NCBI GenBank assembly: GCA_032059445.1
Contig: DAMCAP010000005.1
Coordinates: 62,001-126,000, forward strand
Length of the DNA stretch: 64,000 bases
Origin: DAMCAP01 sp032059445
Lineage (GTDB): Bacteria > Bacillota > Clostridia > Oscillospirales > Ruminococcaceae
Reading direction: 5' to 3'
A program made the position numbers and the translations under genes. Below the pieces are notes generated by a model. That model was not told where the DNA came from, did no database searches, and was given only the letters and a program-made list of their open reading frames with translations. Positions 16,193-24,696 of this stretch are shown one piece after another; the first letter of the stretch is position 1, and each line of letters starts with the position of its first letter.

Positions 16193-17236
16193 ATGGTAAC
16201 TCAAAACGATATAGCCAAAAAGCTAAACATTTCTAGGACTACAGTTGCAAGGGCACTGAGCGGACGATCTGTAAGTGAAGAAACGCGGAAGCTAGTCTGC
16301 GAGCAGGCGCGAGCCATGGGGTATGTACATAACAGCGCTGCCAGCAGTCTTGCTTTAAAGAATAATCGTAAAGTCTATGCATTTATTATAGCGACTATTG
16401 ACGAGGGGTATGGTCGGCAGATGCTGGAAGGCATCAAAGAAGTTGCAAACATCTGGCAAGGCTATCATTTTGAGATCGAAGTGATTTTTACAGATATCAC
16501 TTTAGGCAGAAATCAGTGCCAGACTCAGATGGAGCAGTTTTATCATGTGATCCAAAATGATCGTGTAGACGGCATCATTTTTAGCGCCCTGAGCCAACAT
16601 AATATGGATGCGGTGACAGAGGTCTGTCGTAAACGTCAGATACCTCTTATGACCCTCGATTTGATCTATCGTAACGAAGAGCTCTGCCACATAGGGCCTG
16701 ATTATATTGAGCTTGGTAAATACTCTGCATCGTATATTGCAAGCCTCATGCAAAAAAGAGGCAGAATACTAACCTTAAGCTACGATGAAGGGTACGAGCT
16801 GGCAAATTATCGTATGCAGGGGTTTCATCAGCATCTGAGCAATTATCCTAATATCATCTGCAAAAGTGTGGATATAAAAATCAACACGGAGGAATGCTAT
16901 CATCATACTTTAAGCGAGCATCTAGATGATCTTCAGCCTATTGCGATCTACTCACCCTACCATGTAGATTACATAGGCAACTACCTTAAAAAGCACGGTC
17001 TTGATGGTAAGATTATTTTGATTTGTAACGGTGTCAATGAACGTGTCGAGGAGTTTCTGTCTGATGGGACCATTACCGGTATTGTATCAGCTAGGCCGTA
17101 TTTTTTGGGTGCTGTCGCTGCCAACAATTTCTTTAAGTTGTTTTTTCGGCAGTTTGAGATGCTTACAGGTAAAATAGATGTTTCGTGTGATATTTATATT
17201 AAAGAAACATACAAGCGTTACGACCGCATCTACTAA
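16193..17236 (+). CDS. LacI-family transcriptional regulator
   Basis: A 347-residue protein with an N-terminal LacI HTH (TQNDIAKKLNISRTTVARAL, residues 3-22) and a hinge at about 45-60. The periplasmic-binding-protein-like sensor domain begins VYAFIIATIDEGYGRQML and includes DRVDGIIFSAL and GTITGIVSARP. A hydrophobic, non-standard tail closes the protein. It lies 405 bp before a catabolic operon that is preceded by a perfect 22-bp palindrome of LacI type. It most likely represses that operon and responds to its substrate. The effector is unknown. Confidence 0.9.
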   Translation: MVTQNDIAKKLNISRTTVARALSGRSVSEETRKLVCEQARAMGYVHNSAASSLALKNNRKVYAFIIATIDEGYGRQMLEGIKEVANIWQGYHFEIEVIFTDITLGRNQCQTQMEQFYHVIQNDRVDGIIFSALSQHNMDAVTEVCRKRQIPLMTLDLIYRNEELCHIGPDYIELGKYSASYIASLMQKRGRILTLSYDEGYELANYRMQGFHQHLSNYPNIICKSVDIKINTEECYHHTLSEHLDDLQPIAIYSPYHVDYIGNYLKKHGLDGKIILICNGVNERVEEFLSDGTITGIVSARPYFLGAVAANNFFKLFFRQFEMLTGKIDVSCDIYIKETYKRYDRIY

Positions 17237-17463
17237 TAGAGTATTAATGAAATGTAATTTCATCCATAAACAGCGCCTATTTGTTGTACAACACCCACAA
17301 AAGATTTTATCCCCATAGTTGCTAATAGAGAAAATGTCTTATGAAGTAATTAACTACTTGAAAACAAAAATGAAATATGTTAGAGTTTTGTCAGATTAAG
17401 ATGGCTCGATAAGTTTGGTGAGATCAACTTATTGTTTTAGCTGGTTTAAGATGCTGACGAAAC

Positions 17464-17514
17464 AAAATCCTACCCATACTAGGCTTTTGTAAATAGTAAT
17501 GTAGGATTTTTCTT
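17464..17514 (+). terminator. terminator after the LacI-type regulator
   Basis: AAAATCCTAC (17464-17473) pairs with GTAGGATTTT (17501-17510), with an inner TACTA/TAGTA pair, followed by TTCTTTT. It separates the regulator from the downstream operon. Confidence 0.7.
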
Positions 17515-17523
17515 TTGCCCAAA

Positions 17524-17539
17524 ATGTTCGCGTGCACAT
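17524..17539. promoter_or_regulatory. degenerate second operator
   Basis: ATGTTCGCGTGCACAT is an imperfect palindrome (6 of 8 positions paired) resembling the core of the perfect site at 17595, with centres 74 bp apart. The spacing would allow DNA looping by a LacI-type tetramer. Assignment by inference. Confidence 0.4.
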
Positions 17540-17594
17540 GTTCGACCCTAGAGCTTTTTAGCGAGTTTTAGCGGGTTGAACTTTTATTAGAAGC

Positions 17595-17616
17595 ACTATG
17601 TTCACGTGAACATAGT
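17595..17616. promoter_or_regulatory. perfect 22-bp palindromic operator
   Basis: The half-site ACTATGTTCAC is followed directly by its exact reverse complement. The central CG and dyad symmetry are typical of LacI-family operators. It lies 26 bp before the first gene of the operon and overlaps the likely promoter (TTGAAC at 17576). The LacI-type regulator upstream is the obvious binder. Confidence 0.8.
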
Positions 17617-17641
17617 AATTTACTAAGAAAGGCGCTTACCG

Positions 17642-19003
17642 ATGATGGATTTAGTAATTCGTAATGTCCGTATCGCTTCCCATACCGGAGTTTTTGTTGG
17701 TAGTATCGCAGTGAAGGATGGTCGTATCGCAGCGATTACTTCTGTTGAAGCAACACCTGATGCCAAGCGTGTGATAGATGGCGGTGGTAGAGTAGCGATC
17801 CCTGGTTTGATTGATTCTCACGTACACTTCCAAGATCCAGGCATCACACACAGAGAAGACTTCGAGTGTGGTACTATGGCAGGAGCAATGGGGGGAGTCA
17901 CGACAGCGATCTCCCATCCCATGAATATTCCACCGATAGTGGATGAAGCAAGTTATAATTTTACCATTGATGCTTATGCAGGTAGAGGGTATATCGACTA
18001 TGGCATCCATGGCGGTGGTACCAGTGATAATATAGGCAGCATTAGAGAGCTGTGGCAAAACACTGGTGCAACCAGCATTAAGATGTTTATGTGCTTTTCT
18101 GTAGCTGATTTCCCTTATGTCAAGGACGATGCACTTTATGCGATCTGTGAGCAAGCGGCAGAAATGGATGCGGTGGTGATGATCCATGCCGAAAACAACG
18201 AACTGATTGCAATGGAAGAAAAACGCCTCTTATCGGAGGGACGTATCGACCCTATGGCACATGTAGAGTCTCATAGTCGAGTAGGGGAGCTGGAGGCAGT
18301 AAAACGCGCCCTGTACTTCTTAGAGGTTACTGGAGCCAGGGGAGTAATACTACATACATGTATGACCGAGGCTCTTGAGGAGATCGCTTCTGCCAAGCGC
18401 CGAGGCGTTAAGGTGTATGCAGAGTGTTGCCCACATTTACTCACCTTTAATGAAGATGACATGATGGAATATGGACCATACCTCAAATTTACCCCTGTGA
18501 TGAGAGACGAAGCTAACCGACAAAAGCTGTGGCAGATGCTGCAAGATGGATATGTTGACACTATAGGATCTGACCATAGCCCCTATACCCCCGAAGAAAA
18601 AAAGCGTGGCATGCTGGATATCTGGCAGGCACCCAACGGTATCCCGGGCATCCAGACGACACTACCTGTGCTACTGGATGGTGTAAACAAGGGGCTGCTG
18701 AGCTTAGAGCGCTTGGTGGAGGTCACCAGCTACAACCCTTCCAGAGTCTTTGGTCTTGAGTATTGCAAGGGTGAAATCAAGGTAGGGCTGGATGCCGACA
18801 TCGTGATTTTGGATATGGATCTGGAGAAAGAATTTACCCGAGAGGAAATGTGCTCAAAGTGTAAATGGTCCCCATATATCCAAAGACGCTTTAAGGGATG
18901 GCCAGATACCACGATAGTTAGAGGCGAGGTCGTTGTCCAAAACCGCAAGCTGATAGGCAAGGTCGGGCATGGTAGATATACCCCACGTAGAAAGGATTGT
19001 TAA
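17642..19003 (+). CDS. allantoinase/dihydropyrimidinase-type cyclic amidohydrolase
   Basis: A 453-residue member of the dihydroorotase/hydantoinase/allantoinase branch of amidohydrolases, which open cyclic amides. The metal site is complete: DSHVHFQDPG (His-x-His), a Lys in TSIKMFMCF positioned to be carbamylated, HAENNEL, a further histidine in LHTCM, and SDHSPYTPEEK. Length and the AllB-like SDHSPYTPEEK block suit allantoinase or a hydantoinase. The neighbours (FAH hydrolase, KdgT permease, racemase homologue) do not form a known allantoin route, so the ring substrate is uncertain. AAAGGCG precedes the ATG. Confidence 0.85.
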   Translation: MMDLVIRNVRIASHTGVFVGSIAVKDGRIAAITSVEATPDAKRVIDGGGRVAIPGLIDSHVHFQDPGITHREDFECGTMAGAMGGVTTAISHPMNIPPIVDEASYNFTIDAYAGRGYIDYGIHGGGTSDNIGSIRELWQNTGATSIKMFMCFSVADFPYVKDDALYAICEQAAEMDAVVMIHAENNELIAMEEKRLLSEGRIDPMAHVESHSRVGELEAVKRALYFLEVTGARGVILHTCMTEALEEIASAKRRGVKVYAECCPHLLTFNEDDMMEYGPYLKFTPVMRDEANRQKLWQMLQDGYVDTIGSDHSPYTPEEKKRGMLDIWQAPNGIPGIQTTLPVLLDGVNKGLLSLERLVEVTSYNPSRVFGLEYCKGEIKVGLDADIVILDMDLEKEFTREEMCSKCKWSPYIQRRFKGWPDTTIVRGEVVVQNRKLIGKVGHGRYTPRRKDC

Positions 19004-19004
19004 T

Positions 19005-19787
19005 ATGCAGCGTTATGTACGTGTGAGATACCAAGGTGTAATTTATTATGGTATCATCAATGATGATCAAGTAGAGCTTCTGGAGGGAAACACCCCCGAG
19101 AGTTTTACCAAGCTAGGTGTGCAGGTTCCGCTCTCTGAAGTAGAAAAGCTGATACCCTGTGAGCCACAAAAAATCATCTGCAGCGGTCTTAACTACACCG
19201 ATACAGTCTTGGAAGAAGGAGCGAAATGGCCAAAGGTGCCACTGATCTTCCTAAAGCCCCCAACCGCAATGATTGGCGATGGTCAAGAGATCCACAAAAA
19301 TGGTATGGTGGAGTGGCTCAATTGCGAAGCGGAGCTAGGTGTAGTGATCGGCAAGGATTGCAAGTACGTGTCGAAGGAGCAGGCGATGGACTATGTCTGG
19401 GGCTACATTGCCGCAAACGACATCACTGCAAAGGACCTGCAAAAAGCAGATACCCTGTGGACGAGAGCAAAGTCATTTGATACCTTCTTACCTCTCAGCG
19501 ATGAAATCGTTTCGGGTATCGATGGTGGAAACTTAGATGTTTCGTGCTATATCAACGATCAGCAGGTGCAAAAAGGCAATACTCGCGATTTGCTTTTTGA
19601 TATTTCGACCCTCATTAGTTTTTGTTCTACCGTAATGACATTAAAGGCAGGTGATATCATTATTACTGGCACCCCGGGTGGGTATGGCAAGCATATCGTG
19701 GATGGTGATGTAGTCCGCATTGAGATCGATAAGGTAGGCAAGGTTACAAACACAGTAAAATACGTGGACTATAACTGGGCTTTATAA
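19005..19787 (+). CDS. fumarylacetoacetate hydrolase (FAH) family protein
   Basis: 260 residues starting MQRYVRVRYQGVIYYGIIND. Family landmarks are KIICSGLNYTDT, FLKPPTAMIGDG, the metal-binding CEAELGVVIGK, YIAANDITAKDLQK, RAKSFDTFLP and the C-terminal ITGTPGGYGK. Such enzymes cut C-C bonds or isomerise/decarboxylate 2-oxo diacids and acylpyruvates, with Mg2+. The start at 19005 follows AAAGGATTG, 1 bp after the previous stop; an upstream in-frame ATG would overlap the amidohydrolase. Second gene of the operon, probably acting on the ring-opened product. The exact reaction cannot be read from the sequence. Confidence 0.85.
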   Translation: MQRYVRVRYQGVIYYGIINDDQVELLEGNTPESFTKLGVQVPLSEVEKLIPCEPQKIICSGLNYTDTVLEEGAKWPKVPLIFLKPPTAMIGDGQEIHKNGMVEWLNCEAELGVVIGKDCKYVSKEQAMDYVWGYIAANDITAKDLQKADTLWTRAKSFDTFLPLSDEIVSGIDGGNLDVSCYINDQQVQKGNTRDLLFDISTLISFCSTVMTLKAGDIIITGTPGGYGKHIVDGDVVRIEIDKVGKVTNTVKYVDYNWAL

Positions 19788-19836
19788 TCTCGAAGAAAAC
19801 CCCTAAATTAAAAAACATACATATTAGGAGGAAAAC

Positions 19837-20829
19837 ATGAAGATCGTAGATACCGTTAGAAAATTCCCTTGTGGGATGCAGGTTATTCCATTATTACTTG
19901 CTTGTACAATTAACACTTTCGCCCCTCAAGCACTAAAGATTGGAGGCTTCACCTCGGGACTATTCTCAAGCGCAGGCGCTCCCACGGCAGTAGGTATGTT
20001 TATGTTTTGTACTGGAGCTACCATCGATATAAAAAAGATGGGGGAACCCTTTGCTAAAGGATTTGTAATGTTAGTTGTTAAGTATGTTGTTGGTATGTAC
20101 CTTGGTATTTTTGTAGGTAAAATTTTTGGACCTCTGGGTATTTTAGGTATTACTCCTCTTGCAATCATTGGAGCTACTACCAACTCTAATGGTGTAATGT
20201 ACGGTACACTTGCAAAGAAATATGGTGTTTCAAATGATCTGGGTGCGATAGCTCCCCTTGCATTAAATGATGGACCTTTTTTAACAATGATTGCTTTGGG
20301 TGCTTCTGGCATGGCGGATATTCCAATCAAATCCCTCGTCGCAGCACTGATACCTTTGTTTTTGGGTATCGTACTGGCAAATATAGATGTTAAGATTCGT
20401 GAGCTTTGTGAGGGCGCAGCTCCATTCTTGATCCCTTTTAACGGCTGGACACTGGGCGCTGGTATGACTTGGAACGAGATCGTCAAGGCGGGCTTACCAG
20501 GTGTAGTGTTAGGTATCGTGACTCTGTTAGCTACTGGATTAACATCTATGATTGCATTTAACCTAATCTTCCGCAGAGGTAAGCGTCCATTAGCTACTGG
20601 ATGCGCTGTAGGCAACACTGCCGGCAACGCGATCTCAACGCCAAGATTCTTGGCAGAGGCCGATCCGAGCCTTGCTTCCGTTGCGCCGATGGCAACTGCA
20701 CAGATTGCAACTTCTTGCGTCGTAACTGCGATTTTGTGTCCGATTTTGACAGCATATATGGACAAAAAAATCACAGAAAAACATGGAAAGTTAGATCAAT
20801 GTGAGCTTGTAAGCTCAACAGAGTGGTAA
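19837..20829 (+). CDS. KdgT-type permease
   Basis: A 330-residue integral membrane protein of the 2-keto-3-deoxygluconate permease family, with about ten hydrophobic segments. Marker stretches are GMFMFCTGATIDIK, IIGATTNSNGVMYG, LALNDGPFLTM and GCAVGNTAGNAISTPRFL. AGGAGG precedes the ATG. The family imports KDG by H+ symport in enterobacteria. Here the context argues for a different small carboxylate or ureide, the substrate of the neighbouring amidohydrolase. A C-terminal remnant of a second copy lies at 21621-21704. Confidence 0.88.
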   Translation: MKIVDTVRKFPCGMQVIPLLLACTINTFAPQALKIGGFTSGLFSSAGAPTAVGMFMFCTGATIDIKKMGEPFAKGFVMLVVKYVVGMYLGIFVGKIFGPLGILGITPLAIIGATTNSNGVMYGTLAKKYGVSNDLGAIAPLALNDGPFLTMIALGASGMADIPIKSLVAALIPLFLGIVLANIDVKIRELCEGAAPFLIPFNGWTLGAGMTWNEIVKAGLPGVVLGIVTLLATGLTSMIAFNLIFRRGKRPLATGCAVGNTAGNAISTPRFLAEADPSLASVAPMATAQIATSCVVTAILCPILTAYMDKKITEKHGKLDQCELVSSTEW

Positions 20830-20845
20830 AAAAGGGAGAAAAATA

Positions 20846-21592
20846 ATGAGAATTTTAGTTATCAACCCTAACATATCCGAGGATGTAACACGATTAATTG
20901 AGCAGGAGTCTCGTCGGGCTGCTTCAGCAGATACCCAGCTTATATTTGATACCGCAAAATTGGGAGTAGCCTATATAGAAACACGCATGGAGTCCCTAGT
21001 AGGCGGGTATGCGACAGCTTGCCTAGCAGCTGAACATTATGGTGAGTATGACGGTTTGGTCGTAGCAGCTTTTGGCGACCCGGGGTTATTAGGTCTCAAA
21101 GAACTGCTACCCTGCCCTGTGGTAGGTATGACCGAAGCAGCTCTTGCATCTGCCGCTTTGTTGGGACAACGATTCTCGATCATTGCGATTTCCCATCGTA
21201 TCGCAGCGTGGTATCGTGAAACAGTCGAGAGAAGCCATCTCTCCACTCGACTCGCAAGCATCCGCTCTCTGAATGACCCGCTAAGAGACATCGGTACTGT
21301 GCAAGAAGATCACTCTGATCGCCTGCTGGAGCTTGCCAAAGAAGCAGTGCAAAAGGATGGAGCAGATGTCATAATACTGGCCGGTGCTCCTCTGGCAGGT
21401 CTCGCAAGAACACTACAGGGCAAAATCCCAGTGCCAGTTGTGGATGGTGTATCTAGTGCTATCCGACACTGTGAGACTTTAATTGCTTTGAATCCTGGTA
21501 TAGCTAAAGAGAGCAGTTTTGCACAGCCCCCCATAAAGCCCAATAAAGGAATGCCTGAAAAGCTAACTGCCCTATTTAACCGTACACTGTAA
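20846..21592 (+). CDS. hydantoin/allantoin racemase homologue without catalytic cysteines
   Basis: A 248-residue Asp/Glu/hydantoin racemase-family protein: MRILVINPNIS start, VVAAFGDPGLLGLKEL, PVVGMTEAAL, and PVVDGVSSAIRHCETL. Characterised hydantoin racemases use one Cys in each lobe, in VIACF.DPGL and VLGCAG. Here these positions are Ala75 and Gly180 (ILAGAPLAG), so two-base racemisation by Cys thiols is not possible. The rest of the fold is well conserved and the gene is intact. It is the last intact gene of the operon. It may be an isomerase or lyase with other catalytic residues, or a binding protein. Confidence 0.82.
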   Translation: MRILVINPNISEDVTRLIEQESRRAASADTQLIFDTAKLGVAYIETRMESLVGGYATACLAAEHYGEYDGLVVAAFGDPGLLGLKELLPCPVVGMTEAALASAALLGQRFSIIAISHRIAAWYRETVERSHLSTRLASIRSLNDPLRDIGTVQEDHSDRLLELAKEAVQKDGADVIILAGAPLAGLARTLQGKIPVPVVDGVSSAIRHCETLIALNPGIAKESSFAQPPIKPNKGMPEKLTALFNRTL

Positions 21593-21620
21593 CCATTTTA
21601 CAAAGTAGTCTTCTCTACTT

Positions 21621-21704
21621 TGCCCGCTGGTAACCGCATGGCTCAACAAGCGCATTGACCAGAAGTATGGCAAGAGAGTAGTAGAAACAGCGCAAAAAGC
21701 CTAG
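21621..21704 (+). pseudogene. C-terminal remnant of a second KdgT-type permease
   Basis: The plus strand reads CPLVTAWLNKRIDQKYGK before a stop at 21702-21704. It aligns with CPILTAYMDKKITEKHGK at the C-terminus of the intact permease at 19837-20829. Nothing upstream in this frame continues the protein; a stop lies about 15 bp before the fragment. The rest of the gene is gone, replaced by the racemase homologue's 3' end. This points to a duplication followed by deletion. Confidence 0.75.
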
Positions 21705-21744
21705 GTTCTGTCGTAGCCCAACTGCTTCACACGATGCAATAAAG

Positions 21745-21785
21745 ATCTCCTGTTATAGAGTATATCTATAACAGGAGATTTTTCA
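21745..21785 (+). terminator. terminator of the amidohydrolase-permease operon
   Basis: ATCTCCTGTTATAGA (21745-21759) pairs perfectly with TCTATAACAGGAGAT (21765-21779), followed by TTTTTC. A 15-bp stem with a 5-nt loop. Confidence 0.9.
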
Positions 21786-22137
21786 TTTATCCTATAGGGG
21801 CTATATAAGTGTAGATGCAGTGGATTAACTCCCTCGGAGTTTTTATTAAACCTACCTGATGGCATTGATCGTCTGTATAATCAAATCGTAAACTCAAAGG
21901 CTTCTCATAAAACCACCCAGTGTGGTATAATGAAATTATCATAACTAGCCCCAAGTGTATCTTATTTCGCGCTACAGCAACCATATACTTAAACAAATTG
22001 GGCGGGCTTGCGGTATCGAAGTGATTACAGATGCTGTCTGTACTGGTATAATAATCACAGAGGTTTTTATGATAAACGGTCTTTTATGCCCTCTAATATA
22101 AACGTAATTTCACCCGTAAACAGAAAAGGATGCTGCT
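21786..22137. other. spacer before the bceRS genes
   Basis: About 350 bp without a credible gene. I saw no clear repeats or terminators. The promoter of the response-regulator gene must lie here. Confidence 0.4.
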
Positions 22138-22821
22138 ATGTATAAAATCATGATCGTGGAAGACGACCCTGTAATTGCCAAAGAGGTTTGCCGTGGCCTT
22201 AGCAAATGGGGTTATGACGCCAGAGCCGCAGAGGATTTTTCGGATGTGCTGAGCATCTTTGCCGAGTATGACCCCCACCTAGTACTGATGGATATTTCAC
22301 TGCCCTTCTATAACGGCTACCATTGGTGCCAAGAAATCCGCAAGCTCTCCAAGGTGCCAATCATGTTCCTATCTTCTGCCTGCGAAAAAATGAACATCAT
22401 CATGGCGGTCAATATGGGCGGAGATGATTTTATTTCTAAGCCCTTTGATATGGAGATGCTCTCTGCTAAGGTACAGGCTCTATTACGCCGCGCTTATTCC
22501 TTTCAGGTAAATTCCGCTATAGCGGAGCATAGGGGCGCAATTTTAAACCTTGCCGACGGTACCCTCTTCTATAGCGGGCAAAAAATTGAGCTAACCCGCA
22601 ATGAATTTCGCATGCTGCAGCTCTTTTTTGAGAATAAAGGGAAGATCGTTTCGCGGGAGATGCTAATGAAGCGCCTATGGGAAAGCGATTGCTTCATCGA
22701 TGACAACACCCTTACGGTAAACATTGCAAGGCTACGAAAAAAGTTGGATGATGGAGGGCTTCTAAACTTCATCTGCACCAAAAAGGGCGTAGGCTATATC
22801 TTGGAGGATAACTATGGATAA
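22138..22821 (+). CDS. BceR-like response regulator
   Basis: A 227-residue OmpR/PhoB-family regulator. The receiver domain has the acidic pair in IVEDDP, the phospho-acceptor Asp in LVLMDISLP and the Lys in FISKPFD. The C-terminal winged helix (about 130-225) includes LTRNEFRMLQLFFENKGK and DDNTLTVNIARLRKKLDD. It overlaps the kinase gene by 8 bp. With the kinase and the ABC pair it forms a Bce-type module that senses and resists cell-wall-active peptides in other Firmicutes. Its target is probably the bceAB-like promoter. Confidence 0.92.
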   Translation: MYKIMIVEDDPVIAKEVCRGLSKWGYDARAAEDFSDVLSIFAEYDPHLVLMDISLPFYNGYHWCQEIRKLSKVPIMFLSSACEKMNIIMAVNMGGDDFISKPFDMEMLSAKVQALLRRAYSFQVNSAIAEHRGAILNLADGTLFYSGQKIELTRNEFRMLQLFFENKGKIVSREMLMKRLWESDCFIDDNTLTVNIARLRKKLDDGGLLNFICTKKGVGYILEDNYG

Positions 22822-23833
22822 ACCTAGCGATGTAGAGCTCTTACTCAAGTGGCTTCGGTATCGGTTTACCTTCCTGTTGGCAGTGGCGGGAGGGTGCCTT
22901 TTGTTTGTTTCTCTTGCGCTGCTCTCTCACATTGACCCGCGCCCCTCATTGTATGGAGCGTGGCTCTGCTTATTTTTGTGCCTGCTTTGGAGCGCTTTTG
23001 ATTTTTTGCATTTCCGGCAAAAGCTCTGCCGTCTAAACGAAGCGCTTCATAATTTGCAGATAAGCCTAAAGCAGCTTCCCGAAGCGGCAGGCCCTATAGA
23101 GGAGCAATATCAGGCTTTGGTCCGAGAGCTCCATGATGATCGAGCTGCACAGATTTCAGAAAATCAAAAGGAAAAAAGCAATCGGGAGGATTACTATACC
23201 CTTTGGGTCCATCAGATCAAAACCCCCATTGCGGCACTAAGGCTCCTCCTGCAGTCGGATGATCTGCGGGGCGGTGTATTTGCCATGGAGCAGGAGCTAT
23301 TTAAGATCGAGCAGTATGCCGAAATGGTGTTGCAGTATCTTCGACTCGAGAGCCTATCCTATGATTTGATCCTAAGAGAATACCCACTGCATGCACTGGT
23401 AAATCAGGCTGTTAAGAAGTATGCCACTGCTTTTATCGGCAAGGGGCTTTCGGTGGATCTAGAGCGCTTTGATTTAACCGTAATTACCGATGAAAAATGG
23501 ATGAGCTTTGTGATTGAGCAGCTACTTTCAAACTGTATCAAGTACACCAATAAGGGTGGCTTGCAGATCAGGCTGGACCCTCAAAGCAATCGCTGCCTGT
23601 TGATCTCCGATACCGGCATTGGGATCAAGCCAGAGGATATACCACGCATATTTGACCGTGGCTTTACCGGCTATAACGGTCGGATGGACAAAACCTCCAC
23701 CGGCATCGGCCTCTACCTTTGCAAAAAAGTAACGGAGCGCCTAGGGCTGGAGCTAAGTGTCAGCTCAAAGCTTGGAGAAGGCACCTGCTACCGCATCTAT
23801 TTTCCTTCATCTGAGGATACCTTACAAAAATGA
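22814..23833 (+). CDS. BceS-like intramembrane-sensing histidine kinase
   Basis: 339 residues. Two transmembrane helices (about 15-35 and 42-60) are separated by only a few residues, so there is no outer sensor domain; this is the hallmark of intramembrane-sensing kinases working with a BceAB transporter. The H-box is WVHQIKTPIAAL with the phospho-accepting His. The catalytic domain has an N-box (EQLLSNCIKYTNKG), DTGIGI, and a G-box near TSTGIGLYLCKK. It overlaps the regulator gene and is co-translated with it. Confidence 0.92.
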   Translation: MDKPSDVELLLKWLRYRFTFLLAVAGGCLLFVSLALLSHIDPRPSLYGAWLCLFLCLLWSAFDFLHFRQKLCRLNEALHNLQISLKQLPEAAGPIEEQYQALVRELHDDRAAQISENQKEKSNREDYYTLWVHQIKTPIAALRLLLQSDDLRGGVFAMEQELFKIEQYAEMVLQYLRLESLSYDLILREYPLHALVNQAVKKYATAFIGKGLSVDLERFDLTVITDEKWMSFVIEQLLSNCIKYTNKGGLQIRLDPQSNRCLLISDTGIGIKPEDIPRIFDRGFTGYNGRMDKTSTGIGLYLCKKVTERLGLELSVSSKLGEGTCYRIYFPSSEDTLQK

Positions 23834-23850
23834 AAGATTGCCCCCTTAGA

Positions 23851-23875
23851 TTGTAAGCCAAAGCTATGGCTGCAA
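23851..23875. promoter_or_regulatory. imperfect inverted repeat before the ABC genes, candidate BceR site
   Basis: TTGTAAGCC (23851-23859) and GGCTGCAA (23868-23875) form an imperfect dyad in the 95-bp gap between the kinase and ABC ATPase genes, upstream of a TATGAT -10-like box near 23890. Bce regulators bind such dyads next to promoters without a good -35. Confidence 0.4.
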
Positions 23876-23928
23876 ATTTTTTGCTTTGCTATGATAGTAA
23901 GTAGATAAAGCAAAGGAGGAAATTACAT

Positions 23929-24696
23929 TTGGCTTTACTTGAAGTAAAAAACCTAAAAAAAGTATACACCACCCGCTTTGGTGGCCACGCAGTACAAGCT
24001 CTTGAGAACGTGAGTTTTTCTGTGGAAAATGGGGAGTACGTAGCGATTATGGGGGAATCAGGCTCAGGCAAAACAACCCTGCTCAATCTCTTAGCTTCTC
24101 TCGATAAGCCTACAGGCGGTGAAATTTATCTGGAGGGGACGCCTTTTTCTAAGGTCAAGCAAAAAGCCCTCTGTGCCTTTCGCAGAGATAATCTAGGCTT
24201 CGTGTTTCAGGATTTTAATCTGCTCGATAGCTTTTCTCTGCAAGATAATATTGTTTTGCCATTGGTGCTTCAGGGGGTAAAGCCCGCTGAAATGTTTGAA
24301 CGCCTAAATGTGCTTGCAAAGGACTTAGGAATCACCGAGCTATTGGAAAAATACCCATATGAAGTATCGGGAGGGCAGAAGCAGCGGGCTGCCGCCGCGC
24401 GAGCACTGATCACCCGCCCAAAGCTTGTGTTGGCAGATGAGCCTACCGGTGCGCTGGATTCTAAAGCAGCAGCACAACTGCTGAGCCTCTTTGAGACCAT
24501 TAATCGTCAGGGTCAGACCATTGTTATGGTTACCCACAGTGTGCAGGCGGCCAGCCACGCCAAGCGTGTGCTGTTTATTAAGGACGGCAGCCTATTTAAT
24601 CAGATCTATCGGGGCGAGCAATCCTATGACGAGATGTTTCGTATGATTTCTGACACCTTGTCTGTTTTACAGGCGGGAGGAAGTAGCCATGCATAG
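23929..24696 (+). CDS. BceA-like ABC transporter ATPase
   Basis: A 255-residue MacB/LolD-type ATPase that starts with TTG after an AAAGGAGG ribosome site. Walker A is GESGSGKTTL, the Q-loop FVFQDFNLLD, the signature VSGGQKQRAAAARAL, Walker B LVLADEPTGALD, and the H-loop VTHS. It overlaps the permease gene by 8 bp. It powers the BceB-like permease at the inner face of the membrane. In related systems the pair frees lipid-bound cell-wall precursors from antimicrobial peptides. Confidence 0.94.
   Translation: MALLEVKNLKKVYTTRFGGHAVQALENVSFSVENGEYVAIMGESGSGKTTLLNLLASLDKPTGGEIYLEGTPFSKVKQKALCAFRRDNLGFVFQDFNLLDSFSLQDNIVLPLVLQGVKPAEMFERLNVLAKDLGITELLEKYPYEVSGGQKQRAAAARALITRPKLVLADEPTGALDSKAAAQLLSLFETINRQGQTIVMVTHSVQAASHAKRVLFIKDGSLFNQIYRGEQSYDEMFRMISDTLSVLQAGGSSHA

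Noticed and set aside
19926..20774. 282-codon minus-strand ORF opposite the permease
   Set aside because: Antisense shadow of a hydrophobic coding region; rich in Pro/Ser/Ile without motifs or a ribosome site.
17255..22122. Short similarity of about 17/20 bases (GTAATTTCA.CC.TAAACAG) at about 17265 and 22103
   Set aside because: Two copies of a short AT-rich string; no symmetry or gene context in common, so chance is likely.
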